A DNA stretch of 48,876 nt. Source: an uncultured Lachnospiraceae bacterium. GTDB lineage: Bacteria; Bacillota; Clostridia; Lachnospirales; Lachnospiraceae. The notes below the pieces were generated by a model. The model searched no databases, was not told the DNA's origin, and saw only the letters and a list, made by a program, of their open reading frames with translations. A program made the translations under genes and the position numbers. The DNA lies in contig CAJOLD010000011.1 of the NCBI GenBank assembly GCA_905235435.1, forward strand, positions 1 through 48,876, given 5' to 3'. How positions within the stretch are numbered: position 1 is the stretch's first letter; the number at the start of each line of letters is the position of its first letter. This document shows positions 44,216 to 48,876 of the stretch, piece by piece.

Positions 44216-45082
44216 ATGTCTATAGAGATCGAAAATCTGAATTATACATACAGTGCCGGGACCGTGTTTGAGGTGCTGGCGCTGAAGGACATCTCCCTGA
44301 CCATCCCCGACGGACAGTTCGTGGGGATCATCGGGCATACCGGCTCCGGAAAATCCACGCTGGTGCAGCATCTGAACGGACTGCTGCGGGCGACCTCCGG
44401 AGATATCCGGGTGAACGGGGAGTCCATTTACAGCGAAGGTTACAATATGAAAGCGCTGCGCAGCAAGGTGGGACTCGTCTTTCAGTACCCGGAATACCAG
44501 CTGTTTGAGACGGACGTCTTCACCGACGTCTGCTTCGGACCGAAGAACCAGGGGCTTTCGCGGAAGGACGCCGAGAAGAGGGCGAGGGAAGCGATGGACG
44601 CCGTGGGCCTTGACGAGACCTATGACAGGGTATCCCCGTTCGAACTCTCCGGCGGACAGAAGCGGCGCGCCGCGATCGCCGGGATCCTCGCGATGGAACC
44701 GGAGGTGCTGGTCCTGGATGAGCCGACCGCCGGGCTTGACCCGAAGGGAAGGGACGATATCCTGGATATGCTGGACGGCCTGCACAGGGACAGGGGGATG
44801 ACGATCATCCTTGTCTCGCACAGCATGGAGGACGTCGCGAAGTACGCGGACCGCATCATCGTCATCAATGAGGGAAGCATCCTGATGGATGATGTGCCCT
44901 CCGGTGTGTTTGCCAGGTCCGAAGAGATCGAGGCGGTGGGCCTTGCTGCTCCGCAGGTCTCCTACATCATGCGTACGCTCCGGGAGAGAGGCTGGGAGAC
45001 CGGCAGAAATGTGACGACGATCGAAGAGGCGAAGGAGGAGATCCTTAAGGCCCTGCAAAATAAAGAGGAACATAAATGCTGA
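44216..45082 (+). CDS. ecfA2: Energy-coupling factor transporter ATPase EcfA2
   Basis: 288 residues from ATG 44216 after GGGGAG. Walker A GHTGSGKS (40-47), Q-loop VFQYPEYQLFETDVFTDVCFGPKNQGL typical of EcfA2, LSGGQKRR, VLVLDEPTAGLDP and LVSHSMEDVAKYADR are seen. It pairs with EcfA1 as a heterodimer. It starts four bases after ecfA1 and overlaps ecfT by seven bases. Confidence 0.96.
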   Translation: MSIEIENLNYTYSAGTVFEVLALKDISLTIPDGQFVGIIGHTGSGKSTLVQHLNGLLRATSGDIRVNGESIYSEGYNMKALRSKVGLVFQYPEYQLFETDVFTDVCFGPKNQGLSRKDAEKRAREAMDAVGLDETYDRVSPFELSGGQKRRAAIAGILAMEPEVLVLDEPTAGLDPKGRDDILDMLDGLHRDRGMTIILVSHSMEDVAKYADRIIVINEGSILMDDVPSGVFARSEEIEAVGLAAPQVSYIMRTLRERGWETGRNVTTIEEAKEEILKALQNKEEHKC

Positions 45083-45903
45083 AGGATATCACATTAGGCC
45101 AGTATTATCCGACGGATTCCGTCATTCATAAGCTGGACCCGCGCGTAAAGCTGCTGTGGACGCTCCTGTTCATCGTCAGCCTTTTCGCTTTCAGCGGGAT
45201 CAGCTGTTATATAGCCGTTACGCTGGTTCTGGCCGGGCTGATCAGGATCTCGAAGGTGCCGCTGAAGTTCATGATGAAGGGACTGCGCGCCATCTTCATT
45301 CTGCTGCTGATCACGGTCATCTTCAACCTGCTGCTTACGCCCGGCACGGAAGCGTTCCGCATCTGGAAGATCTCGGTCACCTGGGAGGGGATCCGCACCG
45401 CCGCCTACATGGCCATCCGGCTGGTGTACCTGATCCTCGGATCTTCGCTGATGACGCTGACAACGACGCCCAACGACCTGACGGACGGCATGGAAAAGGG
45501 CCTGCGCTTCCTGAAAGTCTTTCACGTACCGGTCCATGAGATCGCCATGATGATGTCGATCGCGCTCCGGTTCATCCCCATCCTCATGGAGGAGACGGAT
45601 AAGATCATGAAGGCGCAGATGGCGAGAGGCGCCGAATTTGAGGAGGGCGGGCTGATCAAAAAAGCCAAGGGGCTTATCCCGCTGCTGGTCCCGCTGTTTA
45701 TCTCCGCGTTCCGCCGCGCCAACGATCTGGCGATGGCCATGGAGGCGAGGGGATACCACGGCGGCGAGGGGAGGACGAAGCTGCGTCCCCTGAAATATCA
45801 GCGGAGGGACCATATCGCTTACCTGCTCATGCTTTTGTATATCGCCGTGATGATCCTCATCCGGATAAGCGCCCCGGTGGAACACCTGCTGGGCCTTGTA
45901 TAA
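45076..45903 (+). CDS. ecfT: Energy-coupling factor transporter transmembrane protein EcfT
   Basis: 275 residues with several membrane segments. The coupling helices carry the two A-R-G motifs, QMARGAEFEEGG and MEARGYHGGEGR, which contact the two ATPases. LGQYYPTDSVIHKLDPRVKLLWTL at the start is typical. It is the scaffold that binds different substrate-specific S components. Overlaps ecfA2 and is followed by truA after ten bases. Confidence 0.96.
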   Translation: MLKDITLGQYYPTDSVIHKLDPRVKLLWTLLFIVSLFAFSGISCYIAVTLVLAGLIRISKVPLKFMMKGLRAIFILLLITVIFNLLLTPGTEAFRIWKISVTWEGIRTAAYMAIRLVYLILGSSLMTLTTTPNDLTDGMEKGLRFLKVFHVPVHEIAMMMSIALRFIPILMEETDKIMKAQMARGAEFEEGGLIKKAKGLIPLLVPLFISAFRRANDLAMAMEARGYHGGEGRTKLRPLKYQRRDHIAYLLMLLYIAVMILIRISAPVEHLLGLV

Positions 45904-45913
45904 ATAAGAAGTG

Positions 45914-46651
45914 ATGAAAAGAGTCAAACTGACGGTAGCCTATGACGGCACCAACTACTGCGGCTGGCAGATACAGCCGAACGGAAACACCATAGAGGCC
46001 GAGCTCAACCACCATCTGAGCGAGCTCCTTCGGGAACCGATCCACGTGATCGGCGCGAGCCGTACGGACGCGGGCGTCCATGCGCTCGGAAACGTGGCGG
46101 TCTTTGACACCTCGGCCAGGATGCCCGCGGATAAGATCTCCTTTGCGATGAACACGCGTCTTCCCGCGGATATCCGCATCCAGAAGTCGGAAGAGGTCGC
46201 GTCCACATTTCATCCCCGCTACTGCGACACAAGGAAGACCTACATCTACAGGATCTGCAACCGCGTCTTCCCGGATCCGCTCTGGCGCCTCTATTCCCTG
46301 TTCTATTACTGGCCGCTCGATGAAAAGAAGATGCAGGAGGCCGCGGACTATCTGGTGGGAACGCATGACTTTACAAGCCTCTGCACGCACCGCCCGGGGG
46401 AAGAAAACTGCGTCCGGACCATCCAGGAGGCAAAGGTCTGGCGGGAAGGGGATATGATCACCATCCGCCTGGTCGGGAACGGCTTCCTATACAATATGGT
46501 CAGGATCATCGCCGGAACCCTCATCCGGATCGGGAGCGGCGCGCAGGAGCCCGCCCAGATGGCGGACATCCTTGCGGCAAAGGACCGGCAGGCTGCCGGC
46601 GACACCGCCCGCCCGGAGGGACTTACGCTGGTTTCGGTGGAATATCTTTAA
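45914..46651 (+). CDS. truA: tRNA pseudouridine synthase A
   Basis: 245 residues. The catalytic aspartate is D52 in GASRTDAGVHALGN; KTYIYRICN and FLYNMVRIIAGTLIRIGSG complete the family pattern. It makes pseudouridine at positions 38-40 of tRNA anticodon arms. ATG 45914 is preferred to the GTG directly before it; the ribosome-binding site is weak, which fits coupling to ecfT. A strong new promoter starts four bases after its stop. Confidence 0.96.
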   Translation: MKRVKLTVAYDGTNYCGWQIQPNGNTIEAELNHHLSELLREPIHVIGASRTDAGVHALGNVAVFDTSARMPADKISFAMNTRLPADIRIQKSEEVASTFHPRYCDTRKTYIYRICNRVFPDPLWRLYSLFYYWPLDEKKMQEAADYLVGTHDFTSLCTHRPGEENCVRTIQEAKVWREGDMITIRLVGNGFLYNMVRIIAGTLIRIGSGAQEPAQMADILAAKDRQAAGDTARPEGLTLVSVEYL

Positions 46652-46654
46652 TGC

Positions 46655-46683
46655 TTGACATCAAAAGACAGCTATAATATAAT
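46655..46683 (+). promoter_or_regulatory. Consensus promoter of the rplM-rpsI operon
   Basis: TTGACA (46655-46660) and TATAAT (46678-46683) with a 17-base spacer, both perfect consensus. A second overlapping TATAAT at 46673-46678 is too close to be used with this -35. Confidence 0.92.
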
Positions 46684-46689
46684 GTTTAA

Positions 46690-46863
46690 GCACGACTGCG
46701 GAAACGGGTGGATTCTGGCCTGCTTTGGCACGTGCGATCAAGTTCGGCGTTAAATGTCCGCCACAGCCCCGGCTGGACATTTTTCCATAAGAAACGGGAG
46801 GACGGAAATAAGCCGCCGCCAGCCCGGAAAGAGCCAGACAGAAGTTCTTGAAGGAGGAAGACA
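46690..46863 (+). promoter_or_regulatory. Leader of rplM with attenuator-like hairpin, candidate L13 leader
   Basis: The leader is about 174 bases. AAATGTCC (46752-46759) and GGACATTT (46775-46782) form an eight-base-pair stem followed by T residues to 46784, resembling a terminator. L13 autoregulatory leaders are known from Firmicutes; this is a candidate by position and shape. AAGGAGG precedes the rplM start. Confidence 0.55.
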
Positions 46864-47292
46864 ATGAAAAGCTACATGCCCAGCGCATCTACGATCGAAA
46901 GAAAATGGTATGTGATCGACGCAGAAGGACAGACCCTCGGACGTCTTGCATCCGAGGCAGCCAAGATCCTTCGCGGAAAGAATAAGCCGACTTTTACCCC
47001 GCACATTGATACCGGCGATTATGTGATCATCGTCAACGCAGAGAAGATCAAAGTGACCGGCAAAAAGCTCGATCAGAAGATCTACAAACGCCACTCCGAG
47101 TATGTCGGCGGCCTGAAAGAAACACCGCTGCGTGAGATGCTTGAGAAGAAGCCGGAGTCAGTTGTCGAGCTTGCCATCAAGGGAATGCTTCCCAAGGGAC
47201 CGCTCGGAAGACAGATGTACAAGAAGCTTTTCGTATACGCGGGACCGGAGCACAAGCAGCAGGCACAGAAGCCCGAAGTGCTCACATTCTAA
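46864..47292 (+). CDS. rplM: 50S ribosomal protein L13
   Basis: 142 residues. [48 protein letters not shown] and [30 protein letters not shown] are L13 signatures. It is an early 50S assembly protein. Paired with rpsI, as in nearly all bacteria. Confidence 0.98.
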   Translation: MKSYMPSASTIERKWYVIDAEGQTLGRLASEAAKILRGKNKPTFTPHIDTGDYVIIVNAEKIKVTGKKLDQKIYKRHSEYVGGLKETPLREMLEKKPESVVELAIKGMLPKGPLGRQMYKKLFVYAGPEHKQQAQKPEVLTF

Positions 47293-47309
47293 TAGGGAGG
47301 TAAAAGGCA

Positions 47310-47702
47310 TTGGCTACAGAGAGATATTACGGAACCGGAAGAAGAAAAAAATCAGTCGCGCGCGTGTATCTTGTACCGGGCACCGGCAAGATCACTGTCA
47401 ATAAGAGAGACATCGACGATTACTTCGGACTTGAGACCCTGAAGGTCGTTGTCCGTCAGCCGTTCGTCGCTACCGATACGCTCGGCAAGTTCGACGTTAT
47501 CGTAACCGTCCATGGCGGCGGCACCACCGGCCAGGCCGGCGCGATCCGCCACGGCATCTCCAGAGCCCTTCTGGAGGCAGACACTGAATACAGGCCGACT
47601 CTTAAGGCCGCGGGCTTCCTTACCAGAGATCCGCGTATGAAAGAGCGTAAGAAATACGGTCTCAAAGCTGCTCGTAGAGCACCGCAGTTCTCGAAGAGAT
47701 AA
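47310..47702 (+). CDS. rpsI: 30S ribosomal protein S9
   Basis: 130 residues starting with TTG at 47310 after [43 protein letters not shown] and the basic C-terminus [18 protein letters not shown], which touches P-site tRNA, are typical. The unusual TTG start is supported by the family start and the ribosome-binding site. Confidence 0.97.
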   Translation: MATERYYGTGRRKKSVARVYLVPGTGKITVNKRDIDDYFGLETLKVVVRQPFVATDTLGKFDVIVTVHGGGTTGQAGAIRHGISRALLEADTEYRPTLKAAGFLTRDPRMKERKKYGLKAARRAPQFSKR

Positions 47703-47723
47703 TCGGGACCAACAAACACGCGA

Positions 47724-47756
47724 AAAACCCCGGAAATACGCCATTTCCGGGGTTTT
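47724..47756. terminator. Bidirectional-type terminator after rpsI
   Basis: A perfect 14-base-pair inverted repeat, 47724-47737 and 47743-47756, with A residues on the left and TTTT on the right; loop ACGCC. It lies 21 bases past the rpsI stop. Confidence 0.93.
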
Positions 47757-47793
47757 ATTATACGCAAAATACCGGGATTTGAGGTGAAGTGAA

Positions 47794-48530
47794 ATGAGGC
47801 AGGCCGTTTACGACTATATCAAGAAGAAATACAAAGTGTCACCGGAGTTCCCCTGGCGGAAAAACGATGGCAGCGCTGTGTTCCGGCATGCGGATAATAA
47901 CAAGTGGTTCGCGCTCATAATGGATGTGCAGGGAGACAAGGTAGGTGTACCCGAGGCAGACTATGTGGATGTGATTAACCTGAAGGTGGATGACATGTTC
48001 TTCCGGGATATGATCATCCAGGAAGACGGGATCATGCCGGCGTATCATATGAACAAGTTGCACTGGATCACGGTGAGGCTGGACGGTACGGTACCGGAGG
48101 AGCGCGTATTTGATCTGATCGGCATGAGCTTTATGGCGACAGCTTCTGCAAAAAAGAAGGAGAAGCTGCGTCCTCCGAAAGAATGGGTGATACCTTCCAA
48201 CCCGAAGTATTTATCATCCATGCCTTTGATCATGCGGATGAGATCAACTGGAAGCAAGGCAGCGGAATCAAGGTGGGCGACACGGTATTCATGTATGTAG
48301 GAGCTCCGGTGTCGGCGATTCTGTATAAATGTAAGGTCACGGAAACGGATATCCCTTATCACGGCCACCATGAGGAGATCAATATCAAGACGTTGATGAA
48401 GATCCGAATCCAGAAGCGGTATTCGGCGGACAGGTTCACGTTCGAGGTGTTGAAATCCGAGTACGGAATATATGCCGTGCGCGGACCGCGCGGTATTCCG
48501 AATTCGTTAAGCTTAGCGCTGAAGAAGTGA
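47794..48530 (+). pseudogene. MmcQ/YjbR-type protein fused to EVE-like domain, interrupted by a frameshift
   Basis: The N-terminal part (47794 to about 48210) is a YjbR-like domain: YIKKKYKVSPEFPWRKNDGSAVFRH, KWFALIMDV, LKVDDMFFRDMI and HMNKLHWITVRLDG. After NPKY the reading frame changes. From about 48212 the plus-two frame continues IIHAFDHADEINWKQGSG, VGDTVFMYVGAPVSAILYKCKVTETDIP and YAVRGPRGIPNSLSLALKK, an EVE/PUA-like domain. One or four bases are missing near 48208-48215 (KY-YD-IIHAF would be expected). Together the parts match a roughly 245-residue two-domain protein known from Clostridia. Function is unknown; EVE domains bind modified bases. It may be a real pseudogene or a sequence error. 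Confidence 0.75.
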
Positions 48531-48654
48531 GGTGAATCCATTATTTACCAACTGGAATAATGATGTAGAATTGTTTGAAAAATGTGCATGGCATAGGATG
48601 ATATCGCTCATGAAATGTGTAAATCGGATTGACATTCGCCCATGAAATGTGCGT
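48531..48654. other. Region without recognisable gene
   Basis: AT-rich, with CATGAAATGTG occurring twice (about 48609 and 48640). A short frame reading FTNWNNDVELFEKCAWHRM is open but not recognised. No promoter or hairpin is clear. Confidence 0.4.
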
Positions 48655-48786
48655 GATGAGAAGTACAAGGGAATCATTTCGGATGGATACGAAGCTTCCA
48701 ACATTATCAAGAACATATCTTTGTTAGATCCGTCAAGGAAGTTCGTTCCGGGGAAGACGTTGATTTTTTTTGATAGTGTCAACTGA
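48655..48786 (+). pseudogene. Remnant of an AAA ATPase (DUF4143-type)
   Basis: 44 codons in an open frame without a start codon. DGYEASNIIKNISLLDP is followed by SRKFVPGKTLIFFD, and this second part resembles the stretch before the Walker B of ATPases of the AAA/DUF4143 group, where FFDEIQ normally follows. Here the frame ends as FFDSVN and a stop, so the gene breaks exactly at the Walker B aspartate. The P-loop part that should lie upstream is not seen. It is a decayed fragment, perhaps cut by a deletion or insertion. Confidence 0.5.
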
Positions 48787-48800
48787 CGTATGAAAATAAA

Positions 48801-48855
48801 AGGAAGCCCGGCTTTGCCTCAATCAGGTTTCCTGTTGGCGTCCTCATGCTATAAT
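48801..48855 (+). other. Hairpin and -10-like box at the right edge
   Basis: AGGAAGCC (48801-48808) and GGTTTCCT (48826-48833) can pair with one G-U. TATAAT follows at 48850-48855 but no good -35 is found at 17 bases. A gene may start beyond the window. Confidence 0.35.
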
Positions 48856-48876
48856 GATATGATGTTCTGTGACGAT

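Overview
The window looks like chromosomal DNA of a GC-rich, anaerobic, Gram-positive-type Clostridia, most likely a Lachnospiraceae member, possibly from a metagenome assembly. The evidence is: a zinc-type short S14, a long L17 with an internal insertion, a KOW protein between map and infA, an EcfA1-EcfA2-EcfT-TruA-L13-S9 order, an FprA flavodiiron protein followed by rubredoxin, and a type III glutamine synthetase remnant. Promoters are classical TTGNNN-17-TATAAT types.

Layout. (1) 1-1578, minus strand: part of a type I restriction-modification locus, with the hsdR 3' end, a small antitoxin-like gene, a PIN-domain toxin-like gene, and the hsdM 5' end running off the left edge. At about 1561-1578 it meets head to head the 3' part of a type III glutamine synthetase gene; both genes lack their 5' parts. 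(2) 2629-7269: PucR/CdaR-type regulator, S41 protease, degenerate sigma-like protein, CNNM/CorC-type membrane protein. (3) 7482-16591: rpmE, DUF1385 protein, prmC, prfA, glmM, two PLP aminotransferases, small-multidrug-export membrane protein, methyltransferase, dapF. (4) 16656-24360: secreted lysozyme-like protein, deacetylase-like lipoprotein, AzlC/AzlD exporter pair, FprA plus rubredoxin, HAD phosphatase, and a minus-strand acetyltransferase/methyltransferase pair. (5) 24525-41324: the S10-spc-alpha ribosomal protein cluster, with secY, adk, map, a KOW protein, infA, rpmJ, rpoA and rplQ, ended by a strong terminator. (6) 41346-43176: an acetyltransferase with a repeat-rich N-terminus, a 157-bp tandem repeat, and a cyclophilin on the minus strand. 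(7) 43351-47756: ECF transporter module, truA, rplM, rpsI and a terminator. (8) 47794-48876: a frameshifted YjbR/EVE gene and a remnant of an AAA ATPase.

Most of the window is translation, envelope and core housekeeping. The unusual parts are: the toxin-antitoxin-like pair inside the restriction operon and the chimeric junction next to it; an apparent frameshift in the essential rpsH gene and a second one in the YjbR/EVE gene, both consistent with a net loss of four bases; a highly structured rpsJ leader and several other structured spacers in the ribosomal cluster; the 157-bp repeat and the 12-bp minisatellite around the acetyltransferase at 41346; and a sigma-like protein lacking its promoter-binding regions. 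I did not find a clearly new multi-gene system. No tRNA, rRNA or CRISPR array was seen.
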